This document shows, one piece after another, positions 45,815-58,495 of a stretch of 64,000 nt of DNA. A program made the position numbers and the translations under genes. The notes under the pieces are model-generated. The model was given only the letters and a program-made list of their open reading frames with translations. It searched no databases and was not told where the DNA came from. The DNA is from Cryptomeria japonica (Eukaryota; Streptophyta; Pinopsida; Cupressales; Cupressaceae), in NCBI RefSeq assembly GCF_030272615.1, contig NC_081415.1, forward strand, positions 604,027,644-604,091,643. Reading direction: 5' to 3'. Position 1 is the first letter of the stretch; each line of letters starts with the position of its first letter.

Positions 45815-46200
45815 ATGGTATCCAGATCATCATCTGCTCTTACTTTTCTTCACAAATCCCACTGTTTTTGAGGTTAAGGATAAGCTTAGGCTTGTTTTCA
45901 AGGAAGTTCCCCAAATTGCTATAAAGGAAGACTCTACTAGTGCATTTTTGAAGGTTCTCGATGGCGTGGTTTATGTGGATGATGTTAGGACCTATATTCA
46001 CTACACCTTGGAGGATTTAGGCACTAAGGAAATCAAGGAAATGTATCAATCTATGATAATAGTCAGCTTTAATACAATCAAGCTAGAATCAAATTATTGA
46101 GGATCTAGGGTTAACTGGAATCCTATACATACCAAAATTCAAGGATGAAGTGATTATATATGTTTTGAGAAGGGTCCATAATGAATTTATCTAGCTAGAC
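45815..46200 (+). pseudogene. E ORF2, N-terminal fragment
   Basis: After a probable frameshift near 45845 it reads NPTVFEVKDKLRLVFKEVPQ, aligned with NPLVVEVIKRPRPIFxLVPK of F; further on, YIHYTLEDLGTKEIKEMY matches YIHCNIEELGDEEIKTMY of F. RVHNEFIxLD at the end corresponds to RVHGEFFWLD (F residues about 118-127). It breaks off there and joins the H LTR tail, so about 88% of ORF2 is missing. Confidence 0.78.
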
Positions 46201-46238
46201 CAGCCTCACCCCCTCTCAATGGCAGCTTGTGTTCTATA
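46201..46238 (+). repeat. H 5' LTR remnant
   Basis: 38 bp ending GTGTTCTATA, matching the end of the 3' LTR (GTGTTCTACA, 62274-62283). It is joined directly to E ORF2, so the rest of the LTR was deleted. Confidence 0.8.
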
Positions 46239-46240
46239 AT

Positions 46241-46252
46241 TGGTATCAGAGC
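46241..46252 (+). other. H primer-binding site
   Basis: TGGTATCAGAGC, exact match, followed by CTAGGTTCCC as in B. Confidence 0.9.
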
Positions 46253-46312
46253 CTAGGTTCCCATTTAGATAAGCTTTCTCTAGCTTGGGTAGACTCTGTA
46301 TTTTAGAACACA

Positions 46313-48110
46313 ATGGTCAGTTTTGAGTCAATCCCTACACTAGTGTTTAATGGGTCAAACTATTACATTAGGAGTTGTAGGATGGAAGTCTACCTATCCT
46401 CTTTAGGGTATGATGCCTAGATGTCAGTTGTTAATGGTCTCTCTAGTCTGATCAGTCCTCCCACCAGTCCTAATGCAGAGAGAAGATCTAAGTGTAATGA
46501 TGAAGCAATGAAGGCCATACTCAGTGGACTCTCTAGTGAAGTTTCTTCACAAGTGGACAGATGCAAATCAGTAAAGATTTTGTGGACAAACTGAAGAAGC
46601 TCTATGGAAATGATCCTACCACTACAAAATTGGTTTGTGAGAAAAAGAAGAGAAATGTGTCACATGAGTCTGTAGATGAAGACAGATTTGTTAGCAATAG
46701 TAGCAATGATGAAGAAGAAACCCACCTCTTCATGGATCAAGAGACAAAAAGTGAGATGCACACATCTAAAAGGGATAACAGATCAATCTCACCGGAAGAT
46801 GTCTTTCGATGTGATGAAGAAGGTGATGAAGAAGATGAACTAGGGTAGATTTAGAAGAAGAACTAGTGTGTACACTCGAGGAACTTAGCTGTGTAAGAAA
46901 ATAATATAAGATGTTCAGGAATGCTGCTATTATGGAATAGAATTAGTTGATCAAAAGCCTCCAAGAGTTAGAGTCAACCGTTGCAAGTCTGAAAGCACAA
47001 GTGGATGATGCAAAAAGAGAGTGTAGAATTAGACTCAGATTTCCATATCAAAGAGTGCAGGTGCAAAGATTTAGCATCAAAGATAGAGGCCAAGAATAGA
47101 GAATGTCAGAAGAAAAAAGATAAAATGGAGAATCTCATAAAAGACCTTGAGAAGTGTCAGGATGAACTCAACGTAAGGATCCGGTTTGGTGGTAGCACTG
47201 AAGCCTTGGACAAAATGTTGAACCAAAAAAGGCCCTCCAAGAATACCGAAGGATTAGGATTTGGTGTCAGTGAATGCTCCACTAGCAAGAATTTCCCCCA
47301 CAAAGATATTCGGTTTGTCTCCGAAAATGGAAATGACAAGAGACAACCTTCACAGTAAAAAATTCACCTAGGAAGAAGGTTGACCTAACTACAACTAGTG
47401 AAGATGTGAGGATGAAGACCAGTGTTTCAAGAAGGAATAATGTTGATCCAAAAGGAAAAAGGAAATTTGAGAGAAAAGAGCTTCAATAGAAGTAAGAACT
47501 TGAGATGACAACCTATAAAACCTCCAACTAGTAGAAGGCAAAGATATGCTGCTATCCACAAGTCAAGACAAGTGTGGAAGAAGAAGGGATTGGATGGAAG
47601 AAATTCAAAGATTTGACAACCCAAGATCCATCCCCAGAGAAGTACAAATGAAGATGCTAAACCAGTAAGATCTCCTCATGCATGGCAGAATAAGTTTGTA
47701 AGTTATAAATCCTCCTTCTTTGGTTACTGCTTTTCATATAAAGACTATGGTCATAAAGCAGATGAATGTAAAATGAGGTTGAGTAATAGACATAATGTCT
47801 TTTCTAAGAATAGTAATTGTGTTGGGCAAAGATGTAATGCATATGTGCATAAGATTTCAGAAGGTAAACACAAGCATATGCCCTTTCCTAGTTATGCTAA
47901 CAAAAATTATCTGGCTATTATCGGAAATGGAAGTCCTGTTTGTTATCATTGTAATGATTTTGTCCATAGAAGCCATGAATGCAGGAATAAGAGATTTCAA
48001 CCACAGGATAGCCTTTGTAGCAACTATGGTCAACATGGAAGAGATGATAAAATGTATATGAGTCAAAGGCCTACATGGAGCCAAAGGATAAGTGCTTCTG
48101 TATGATCAAG
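46313..48110 (+). pseudogene. H gag, decayed
   Basis: ATG at 46313. A UBN2-like start (FNGSNYYIRSCRMEVYLSSLGY) and ILSGLSSE correspond to B. An acidic segment (46660-46845), coiled coil (46990-47330) and a knuckle region (47720-48060) follow, with CYHCNDFVHRSHEC (47941) the best kept; CFSYKDYGHKADEC (47727) and CSNYGQHGRDDKMY (48018) have lost a Cys. Several frameshifts and stops. Gly, Arg and Lys increase toward the end. Confidence 0.75.
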
Positions 48111-49857
48111 AAATCCACCGGTTTTGGTAGTTGGATACAACAAAATGATCAAGGGAAGAAGATCAAACTGGTTTGATAGAAGGTCCTCCAGTCATTTTGT
48201 TGGTATGAACACAGTCTGCTTCTATAACAATGCTTCTGGTCATGTTGTAGAATCTGGTAGAGCAAGGAACAATCACTAGAAGAAGGTAAGACCTACTCCA
48301 AAGAGTGCAAATGAGAAAAGGGAGATCAAATAGGTATGGAGGAAGAAGCAAAAAAATAGAGCCATGGATCGACACTATGCATTCAATGCATAGGTGACAT
48401 CTCCTAAGACTTAAAGGAGATGAAAGACTTAGGGGGGGTAACACATTGACCATATCATTCACCCCCTTAGTGAAAAGGACAAATGGAAAGACAAGCTACT
48501 GCCAGTATAGGAAAAGATGAGATGGAAGTGTATGTAGTTAGTGATTTGTCTACATGCCTACATATGAGAGATAGATTACTACCACATGTGTCAATGAATG
48601 GTTCAATTTTCCATTGGGATCAAAGGTACTTCACACAAGAAGACAGAGGTTAGAGGAAGGTGCTCTAGTGGATATGTTGATCCGGTATAGTAAACCGGTA
48701 TGTATAACATGTTACCGATATGAATGTTAACCAAAACCACAAATTATGTGAGTCAATGTATTCTGGTAACATTGGAGTTGCTCCCATGGCTTAGACTAAG
48801 GAGATTATGTCTCGGGTGATATTGGAGAAGACCTGACTGATATTGTCTTGGTCCAATAGTCGACCATATATGCATGCATTATTATGAGCTAATCGGTTTG
48901 GTAGTTGACATGATGGTGATGTGACTTGGCATTGTGGTCAAGTAAGATTGTGTCATAAGTTGTGATGGATGTCATGGAGCTGGAAGATCATCAACTGGCC
49001 ATATATACTTAGCTCAACTGGTATAAGGTTCTGATTAGAGTCCTGGTTTAGGACCTGAGAGGCAAAGAAAATTTGAGATCTATTATTCAAGGGGAGTTCA
49101 TAGCCATATCTTTTGATTGGTATTAGATATGTTGGACATAGGGAGATCAGGTAGGTTGCTTAATAGTACCAGTTTGTCAGTGACTTTGGGAAGGTTCCTA
49201 ATCAATTTATTTATTTATCAAAGTCACAAATTAGTCTGCCAAGGAGAATGATGGAACAAGACCAGAATGAGCTCATCAGGCATTGCCACTAGCTTCATGT
49301 GGGGTCAGTTCAACTTGTACTAATAGAAGTGAAAATTGGATCACCAAGTGAATGGAACAACACTAAATTGATTTACCGATAGCACAACCTGCAAAGGAAG
49401 AGAAAAGTGCTCACTTGACCAATTGTGAGCACAAAGAGGGAGAGTTACCTGCATAGGGGGAGAACATACAAGTGATATCAAATTGGTATCAGTGTCAACT
49501 TCAACACTTGGTATCAACAAATTAGGGTCAGAATAACTTTCTGCATAACAAAGGGGGAGATGATGTAGTCAGACCGACAAGTAAGTGAATTTCACTGACA
49601 CACTTTTCTACAATTGGTATCAGACTAGTATTAGAATTGGTATCAGATTTGTGTATACACTTGGTAGGAGAGCATTGGTGTCAATCGGTGTCTGAGCCCT
49701 CTATCTCAAGTGTTGTTGATTAAGAGGATGCAGAGTAAATGGTCAAAGGAGGAGAAGCAACCAGTAGAAAGCTCTGTCAGTACCCTTTTCCATTATTGTC
49801 AAAGGGGAAGAGAGAACTTGTAGTATGTCGGATATTACATGTGTTGACATCAATGCC
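48111..49857 (+). other. H internal region without recognisable pol
   Basis: The first 350 bp may be the tail of gag (YNKMIKGRRSNWFDRR). The rest has stops in all frames. Near the end lie GGGGGAGAACAT (49456), AAAGGGGGAGATGATG (49551) and TTGTCAAAGGGGAAGAGAG (49797), repeated purine tracts upstream of the PPT. Confidence 0.6.
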
Positions 49858-49899
49858 AAATGGGGAGATTGTTGGCATTGTGTTGTCATTGATGTCAAC
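49843..49899 (+). other. Inverted-repeat structure around H PPT/LTR junction
   Basis: Outer arms GTTGACATCAATG (49843-49855) and CATTGATGTCAAC (49887-49899) are perfectly complementary; inner arms AATGCCAA (49852-49859) and TTGGCATT (49872-49879) flank the tract. Compared with F, one outer pair is A-T here and C-G there. Confidence 0.65.
49858..49869 (+). other. H polypurine tract
   Basis: AAATGGGGAGAT, one base different from the consensus of the other elements, directly before TGTTGGCATTG. Confidence 0.88.
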
Positions 49900-51455
49900 T
49901 CGTATGGGATGTTAACTGATGAGTAAGTATTAGAGAGTAGTATGGAATGAGAACCAGTGAGTGATGTGTTGGTAGTGTATGGTTGCCAACCAGCATGCAA
50001 GTGACCCATAAGACATAAAGGTTGAACTAATGGAGTAAGTGTAGGCAACCGGTATGTAGTTTGATGACTATCATCAGGAATCCCATCGGATGTAGTTGTT
50101 GTCACCAGCTGAAGAGGTTATCATAAGATGAAGATATGACTGACAGAGAGTGTGATCAACCAGATCATATGTGCCTGATTGAAGATGTATTTGCTCAATG
50201 TTAGCTAAGGCATATCTATGCAATGTCAGAAGTATAATGAGTGACAAGGACCTACTCCCACCGGTAAGTGGTCATACTGAGCTTATCTAACAACATGCAT
50301 GGAATGCATCATAAACCTATGAGATAAGACAGTCAGAGAAGTTAAAGGCAGGTGGTTGAAGACACACACTGGATGAACAAAGTGAAACATATAGATGCAT
50401 AAGGTGCATGAAACTAGAGACATGTATCAAATCAACAAGAGAAAGTATGATGAGCTATCGAGACATAAGAGGAAGAGTAAGTGTGATGAGTTTGTCACAT
50501 TGACAACCTGGTTGAGATGTTGTCTGAGCTAATGAAGAAGAAGGAAAGGTTCAACATTGCAGAAAGAGAGTGTAACCAGAATGCAGATGTAGGTTGATGC
50601 GTGTCAGTTGAAGTTTGATGGCATGGTGTCATCAAGGTTATTACCGGTATACTGGTAGATGCATTATCAACTGGTAAGTAGGACAATCCATAAGAGAGAA
50701 AAGAGGAAAAGTGATGTGCTCCTATCAAATGGACATGTGTCTAAGTTTGGTTACTAGGCAAATGTGATCCAAACGACAGAATAGTAAAGTAAAAACATAA
50801 AGGTTAACCAGTTAGGGTATAACCGATAGAGTTAGAGAATCAGTAGGTAAGCCTTGATAGTGTATGTTGTGGTCAGTGATAGAGTCTAAACTAACATAGG
50901 TGACTGAGCTGGATAGAGACAAAGAGTGACACATTAGACACAGGTGGTGTACGTATACTAGAGGATAAACGGTGTGTCAATGAGGTTGGTGATGAGTCGG
51001 TTGACATCAAATAAAGACCCCGACTACCACGGGTCAGTTGCAGGGGTTTGTGGCTCAAGACTAATCAGAGGACAAAGATCTGATTCATTGGCATCATGAT
51101 CGATGTAGAGTGTCTAAGTTCATATCGGATTTGGTGAAGGGAACCACAAACTCATTCATTGTGACTAACATGTCCAGGCTGACATAAAGGTTGTGTTTGG
51201 TAAAGATAGAAAACATGTTTTGGGCTCAATGAGATTGGTGGAGTTTAGTGATCTATTGTAGGCAGTCAATCTCCGGAACAAGATCTGATTAGATTTGGCA
51301 TGCCTCGTGGTTGAAGAAGAAACCCTAGACATGTGAAGATTGAATTTTGTTGATGGTGGGAAAGCTCACGTATAAATATGCTGACTAAAGACCAAAGTTG
51401 ATTGATGCTCCTAGATGTTGTGGTGCCAGCTATTGAAGATCAGAGTGTGAGAATG
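49870..51455 (+). repeat. H 3' LTR, first part
   Basis: It begins TGTTGGCATTGTG. Its end (51361-51450) resembles the middle of the B LTR (TATAAATATG, GATTGATGCT). Interrupted at 51455 by J and resumed at 61500. Several AACCGGTA-type short motifs are typical of these LTRs. Confidence 0.82.
51371..51379 (+). promoter_or_regulatory. TATA box in H LTR
   Basis: TATAAATAT, in the same context as 21313-21321 in B. Confidence 0.45.
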
Positions 51456-54433
51456 TGTCATGCCCAAAATTTAGGGCAAGAATGGGATAAAAAAAAAAAA
51501 TTCAAATAAAGTTTAAAATAGTATTTTTTTGTTTTTCTTTTGTTTTATTTATTTAATAAATATAATTTATTATATATATATATATTAGCTGCATTCAAAC
51601 TCAGAACTTTAATGCACAGAATACAGAAGTCATTATATATATATATTTTTGAAACTTTTTAAATAGCTTCATTAAACCTATTCTAAAATATAGCAATGTA
51701 TTTTCTTTTAAACATTAATTACAAAAAAAACAATCAGAGATAGACTATTTAGTTGTAGTTTTATTTCTTGCAATAATTAAATCACAGAGTTACATAAATC
51801 TAAACAACACTACATAACTCTAAAATTTATTGAAGTAAATCCTAAAGATAGCCATGATGATTTTCTTGGATTTAATATCTGCAAATAAATAAAATGACAG
51901 GTACAATAACTTTACAACAATGATATAAATGACAAATTTTAATAAAATTTACAACAACTAAATAAATATATAATCTATTAAGTTAAAACCTTAGAGATGG
52001 CCATATAATCTTTGATTTTATTTTCTACAATTAATATAAAATCGCAAATAAAATAAGATCATAGATTTAAATAAGATAAATTTTACATTTCCATGTATAG
52101 ATCTAAATACTTTTATTTTCAGCCTCCTACATGCATGCAAAATCAATTATATTTGTTTTCAAATAAATTGTTTCAATTGCGTAAGGGAAATAACAATTTT
52201 CTTTCTTTTCAAAATATCTTATACATGCAAATATTTATTTCAAAACATTAGGAACTACAATCAGAAATGATCATTTTCTTTTCTTCAATATAACTTAAAT
52301 AAATATTACATATCTTTAAGCATATTCCCAAGTATTTATTGTCACTTTACCAATAGGTCTCTCATTTCAATTAAATGAGGACTTTCAAAGAACATTAATT
52401 ACATTTACAACATTTTTCTGCAACAAATAACTCCAGCCACATGTACATGTCTTATTCCTTTCTTCCAACAATCTGCATTAAATAAAAAACTATGACCATG
52501 CAGAGCTCACCTCCTAGCCTAGGCTAACTGGTAGCCACCCCCGAGCTCGGAGAACCAAGCCCCAGATGGGTAACACACATGCAAAAACAAAAGACAAGGG
52601 AAAACACAATCTCAGACACAATCCCAACCCGGCTACACTGCACCACACATTTGTGATGTCTTTTCAACGGTGGTAGTGGACAAGGTACCCTGAGACTGCA
52701 AGTATGCTAAAACATATTGCCACCTCATGGAAAACCAAATACATCATAAGTATAACAACCCCACATTCCTTATGCCCCCCAAGGCTTTCATGCCTTATTT
52801 CCCTCCTTATGACCCCCAACGCATAAACAAGCCATGCAGCAAGGGTCACATAAAAATTCCTTGTGATCACTCTCATAATGAGAGACTCTCACTCGAGGGT
52901 GGTCACTTCTACCACCCAAAAGACCATCCTCTCTCCCAAGAGTAGCAGGCCTTGATTACTCCCAAGCACATAAAATGCCATACAAAAGTAAAACATAAAA
53001 CACCAATTATTTTTCCAAGGGAAATATGCAAGAAAACTAGCCTTTAACACAAGCAATTCTTTCAATACTACATGCAATATGAAAAAATTACAAGAAAGGT
53101 AGAACCAACCTTAAATTTCCCAAAGGTATGCTAGTTTTCTTGAGGATGAGCAACCCAATTCCACAAATCTTTTCTTTCTACCTTTAGCCAAATTCTCAAT
53201 TCCAAATCTATTCGTTTTCATTTTCCAAAATTCCTTGTCTCCAAAAATGGAGAGTGGGTGATTACCCACAAATTTTCTAATTCTTGCTTAGGAAGCCCTC
53301 TGTGAGAGTTCTCACAAGTTTCCAAAACTGAAAAAGGAAGGTAAGGTGAAATGGGAAAGGGAACTCTCATTCCAAACGGAAGGTTAACAACTTAGTTCAA
53401 GCCTTCTAATTTCCATTTTCGCACAACTTAGAAAAGTCACTTTTTAAGATGTCAAAAAGGTCACATGAGAGTTGGTACATGCCTAAAATTACTCCTAACC
53501 CTTAGGTATACCTTATGGGCTTTAGGAAACCCTATTAAACTACCCCTAGGTGTCTATTTAACCCATTTTAAACCCATCTGAAGTTAATTTTCGGGTCAAA
53601 CTTAAGTTGACCATCCCAAATATTCTTTACCCAAGGCATTTATGGAATCATATTAAATTAATTGAAAAAGCTATAGTTAAACAACTCCCTCCAAGAGACA
53701 AATTTAAAAACTCAAACATAAATCAAAACATGTGTCAAGTGACACAAAGAAAATACTTTTACAAAATTATACATGAAATTTTTTCTCTCGTTGGATTTAT
53801 ACAAATAATCAAAATTCAATTTAACATTCATGCAACAATCACTTTCACGAATAAAATACAATACAAACGGGGTGTTGTCTCTCCAAATAGACAAGCCCTA
53901 GTTTTACGAACGCACATAGGTCTAGGTTTGGTTCTCCATAATATTTCCATGGTCACATGGATAATTTTCCTACGCATCTCAATTACACGTTAGTACTTTT
54001 AAATATCCTCATAAAATATTAAACACATGAATAAGAATACACATCAAACACTTTGCATACAATTGACATTAACAAATCAACATATCATATATCCCAATTT
54101 ATCCACATAAGCCATTATCATAATCCTCATAATTTGATTCATTCATAAGATACACATCATATTTCCACACCATAATAAAGTTCTGCAATTCCAGATATAG
54201 CTGACATACGTTAGTTCAAGATTATCCAATCAGTGGATCTTTTAGGATTTCAAATTCATAACACATCAAAATGTATACCACAAGGTGAAATAACTCTATA
54301 ACTTGGTTCAATTACTTTTCTCACCAATCTATCTATCTAACATAGCCGAGTCTATTGAATTATATAACATTTATTAATAGGGTCAAACATGGTCAGCTAA
54401 GTTAATCAGAGCTTGGTTGTGGAGGGTCTTACA
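51456..54433 (-). repeat. J 3' LTR (left copy)
   Basis: 2,978 bp. In element sense it begins TGTAAGACCCTCC and ends GGGCATGACA. It includes a TA microsatellite (about 51572-51586). Small ORFs at 52727-52945 and 53607-53993 recur in the right copy only because of the repeat. Confidence 0.9.
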
Positions 54434-54449
54434 TCCTCCTCCCCCAGAG
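54434..54449 (-). other. J polypurine tract
   Basis: In element sense CTCTGGGGGAGGAGGA, directly before the LTR start TGTAAGACC. Different in sequence from the tract shared by B to H. Confidence 0.75.
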
Positions 54450-57400
54450 TTTGACTTACTCCTGGAAGTTGCATGAGTAGAATTACGAAGTAGGGACATA
54501 ACATTTCCCACAATGTCAATAAGTTACTCAAAATATTAACTTGCCTACTAGAAAGGTGAAATACCAAAATCAACTTATTATTGTAATTAACTTACTATCT
54601 TCACAAGGTTAAATTCTTAGTATTATTATTACATTTCCCTTTGATCTCAGGTAGGTGCTTACAAAGTTCTACTTTTCAACAACTTACATTAATGCGCCAT
54701 CCAAATCATATCAATAACACACCTCGACTCCCACAATCAAGGTTACACATGGTAGTTTACTTATTAATTTCTAGGAGTCATACTTATTAAGGGTTCATGT
54801 AAAACATGTTTATCCTATTGTATTTTCGTCCATGCATGTTACTTAAGAAAATTGATGTCACACTTAACCAAAATGAATCTACTTATTCTACATCAAAGCA
54901 CCTCACTAGGGTGTTAATAAACTATTTGCTAAACCATCCTAGGTGCATAATTTCTTCCAACTTTCTTAGGTGACGAGGCATAATCAAATTTAGGTTCTTC
55001 AATTCTGCCCTTATATAGGGTAGTTTTCTAGCAATAGAGATTAAAATGTTTTTATTTCTAGGCTCCAAGGTTTTTGTTTCATAGGGTACATTGTTCGCAA
55101 TTCCCAAACATTAAAGTACATAACAATCCCATTCCAAGGGAGTGATGGAAATTATTAAAACTATTTTAGATATCATCCACGCAATCATCTCCATACACAA
55201 GCTAAATTTACCAGTCGACAATCATTACTTTCACAATCCATTAGGTCTAGATCACACTGTTGTTATAATTTTTTCTCTTTCAGATTACTCGCAATTAATT
55301 TTAGTTCGAAGAATATTCCTTCCTTTATCTTGATTTGATAAACTATATCCTTTGTTAATTCTTTGTACCTAATTTCACTCCTTGCGGTATCCTCCCTTGA
55401 CAAACTATCAGTGGTTCAACAAACATGATAGATATTATAGAATTCGCATCACTAGGGCTAGCTATATTGAACATCAAAATGACCACTTGACACTATACAA
55501 GATCAAAATACAAGTTACTTTCACCAAGTCCAATCGAAGAAGAAAAATGTCGGCAATTGAAAGATATTAAAATTAGCAACGTGGCAAGTGCCATAGCTCC
55601 TATAAAAAGAAACATAAATTTAGTGGTCCTCTCATCATAAAAGAAAATATAATAAATAAAAGAAAGTACTAACTCCTAGGTCACAATATACTTTTCAAAG
55701 AAAGTTGAAAATACTGACGAATCAAAACTCGAAACAAGATGACCATACTAGTCATACCCTAGGGAGTAACCACAACACATCACCCAAGATCACATGTCGT
55801 GAGTGTGCTAGGAAGTGATTGTTAGACACTTAAGGTTCTTAAATTCTTTATAATCCTTTATTGATTTATGAAATAGATTCTTATACACAAGAGATCGCAT
55901 TCATTTTTTTTTTTTATAAATCGAGTTCCATTTTAACCTTCACATGCTTACTATTTCAAGCAACACTTTCTGATATAATCCACTATTTATTTGAGGTTAT
56001 TAACATCCTTAATTATATCCTAATAGGTTATTGCACTAACTCTACCATTCTCCATCCATTCCTCTTGCACTATTTTTTTTTTTTGAACACTAATGATACG
56101 CAATCTATGCTTAATTAGAGGTTAAAGCTTAACAAGCTGATCCAACGAAACCTTAGGTCTCGATAAAACTCCTAGGCGATAGGATTAAGAAAATTACTAA
56201 CATAACAATTACGATAACTCCTATTATCAAGCGGATCGAATAAATTTTATAAGGGCAATAATAATTTCACTCAAAAGTCCCTTTCATTTCAGTTGCGTTT
56301 AATAGTACTTAATTAGATCATCTTCTACGAAGTAGACATTTATATAGTTACTTCGTTCAATATCAATTATTTAATAAATATCCAGTTTCCTCCATCTTGT
56401 TAATACATCCTTCCTTAATAACTTAAATTAATATGGCTTCTATTAATTAATTTAATATGCTAAACCTTGATTCAATGTTACGTGGTAGCTCAAGTATCGA
56501 CAGTTCCATGTCCTACACACAATTGATAGTTCGGTACAAAATTGACACTTGTTTACTTAGAACCACTTAGGATTTGTATAATGTAATCATATAATTTCTC
56601 TAGGGACATCATTTGTTTTCATAGCATCTTATGCCAGGTCCTTATATTTATACCTCTAACATTCACTTGGCTTCATTAGGTAGGATCTTGTTGCCAAATT
56701 ACTAACACTTATGGTTAAGAGCCATTTGGGGTGGAATTATCATCAAGTAAGGTCGATAATGGTTGACAACAATTTCTACCCACACATTTCATGACATAAT
56801 TCAAACAACTCAGAGAGTGGACTTATTCTCTCCTACTTCACTTATGCAACTATGAAATCAAGGGGATGTGCACTCGAAAAGTGACCAACACCCATCCTTT
56901 TTAATTAAAATTTAGTAGAAGAGTAGTTATCTCATTCCATATTACATATTTATATTTACTTACTAGCTAAATTCTGGCATATCACAACCTTCAATCTCTC
57001 CCATCTAAATAAACCATCTTACCATCCCAATATCTAGTTACCCAATTACAAGATAACAAAAGGATGGTCCAATAATTACCAATGTCTTAAGACTCCCATA
57101 AATTCCAAGTTCTCCCTTAGCTAACCACATAATTCGGCTCCTTATCAATGTTCTCATAAAATATTTTATACTGCCAACTAATTCTCATTAAAACTTTGGT
57201 ATTATATTGTTGTTATACTATCTTTCCATAAGCCATTTCCATCCGCCTGTTGCTTCATCCATACTTGATGTTTTCGCATACTTTCACACTTGAGTGCCAA
57301 AATTTGCAAAGCTTCTGCGATTGTGGCTTGTAGATAAATTGTGATACATACTATCTTGTACCTAGCAACTAACCATGATTGGGTTGCACTTTCCTCCTTA

Positions 57401-58480
57401 GTTTCCTGAATGAGTATTAGTTACTTATTCCTAGATTATAAAATCCTAATACTTTTACACTCCTTGCACTTCAATGGGGATTTTTGTACGATTCCCAAAT
57501 CAACTCTACTCTCTCTTCCATTATTTAATTTATCCAAGATTATCTTCCCCTAAAGGAATTAGTTGAGGTTTTACTTGCTTGTTTTCCCAATTATATAACC
57601 ATGGATGAACTTAGGGTTTATTGCAAATACTTGTTTTTACCCAAGAAGTTCATGCCTCCTTTCTCCTTATTACTTACCTATAGTATTACTAGGATTTTTT
57701 GATCAAGGGGATTTCATTTCCTCAGTTTAGTTCTTACCTTCAGAGTTATCCCAATCTAGCTTCACTGTATTGCTACAAACATTGTCTAACAAATGCTCTT
57801 AATAAGAAATCCAATATGACCACACTCTTAAGGTACCTAGTCATTAGGATAGGTTAGTGCTTCTTTCTTAGATTTGCAAGAGTTTCCTTTTAACTCTTCT
57901 TCATTTGTGTCTCCAATGATGGCCTTGATCTTTTAGACCATCATAATTTCACATAGCTTAAAAACTTAACTTGAACTAACTTGATCTTATTTATCTTGTT
58001 TATTGTGCCTTTATCTTAGGTCTAACTATCTTGATTGACTTGCCATGTCAAGAACGTATCTCAATGGATGACATTCTCTTAGTTACCATCAGAGGTATTT
58101 TACTGTAGAGTTAACTTCTCATACTGTATTTGATTAGTGTAATTATTGAATGGTACCCCATAAGTACTAAAGAGCTAAATTTCATGATTATACACCGAAA
58201 ATACTTCATACAAATAAATAATTGAAAATTTTGTAGCCTTTGGGGTTTTATTTAAGCCATAAATATTATGACTAATAAGTTCAAATTTCAGGGCTTTTAG
58301 TGACCCTTGGAACCCCTTGAATTGATATATGTTGATCTGTTGATTTAAAAGAATTTTTTTTTCACTTATGTTTCTCTTTGTTATTTCACAAGTTTCCACC
58401 TAGGTGTTATACTTCAAGCCATAGTTTGGTTTCAACTAAGTTATGAATGTAGCCCATGTTCACCAATATTTGAACCTAGG
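54450..58480 (-). other. J internal region
   Basis: About 4 kb, AT-rich, stops frequent in all frames. A short minus-strand peptide around 57290-57350 (YLQATIAEALQILALKCES) may be a gag trace. I could not find RT, integrase, protease or RNase H motifs, though strongly decayed ones may escape reading by eye. Confidence 0.55.
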
Positions 58481-58492
58481 GCTCTGATACCG
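58481..58492 (-). other. J primer-binding site, one mismatch
   Basis: In element sense CGGTATCAGAGC, against TGGTATCAGAGC, three bases from the LTR end. The same initiator tRNA-Met primer is likely. Confidence 0.75.
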
Positions 58493-58495
58493 AAA

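Larger units (their letters stand above)
33537..46200 (+). mobile_element. Element E: gag+ORF2 element, 3' part lost
   Basis: It starts inside B RT with TGTTGGCAGC (five bases before: CAAGG). Its 5' LTR is 33537-44230 because D and a 1.2-kb insertion sit in it; without them the LTR is about 0.9 kb, like that of F. PBS 44233-44244, gag 44305-45324 and the start of ORF2 (45815-46200) follow. At 46200 the ORF2 is cut and the LTR tail of H begins. The order and the protein similarities match F and G; pol genes are absent from what remains. Confidence 0.8.

Noticed and set aside
52727-53993. Small ORFs at 52727 and 53607 that recur at 59788 and 60626
   Set aside because: The recurrence is due to the two J LTRs, not to gene conservation; the peptides have no domain and differ by stops and indels.
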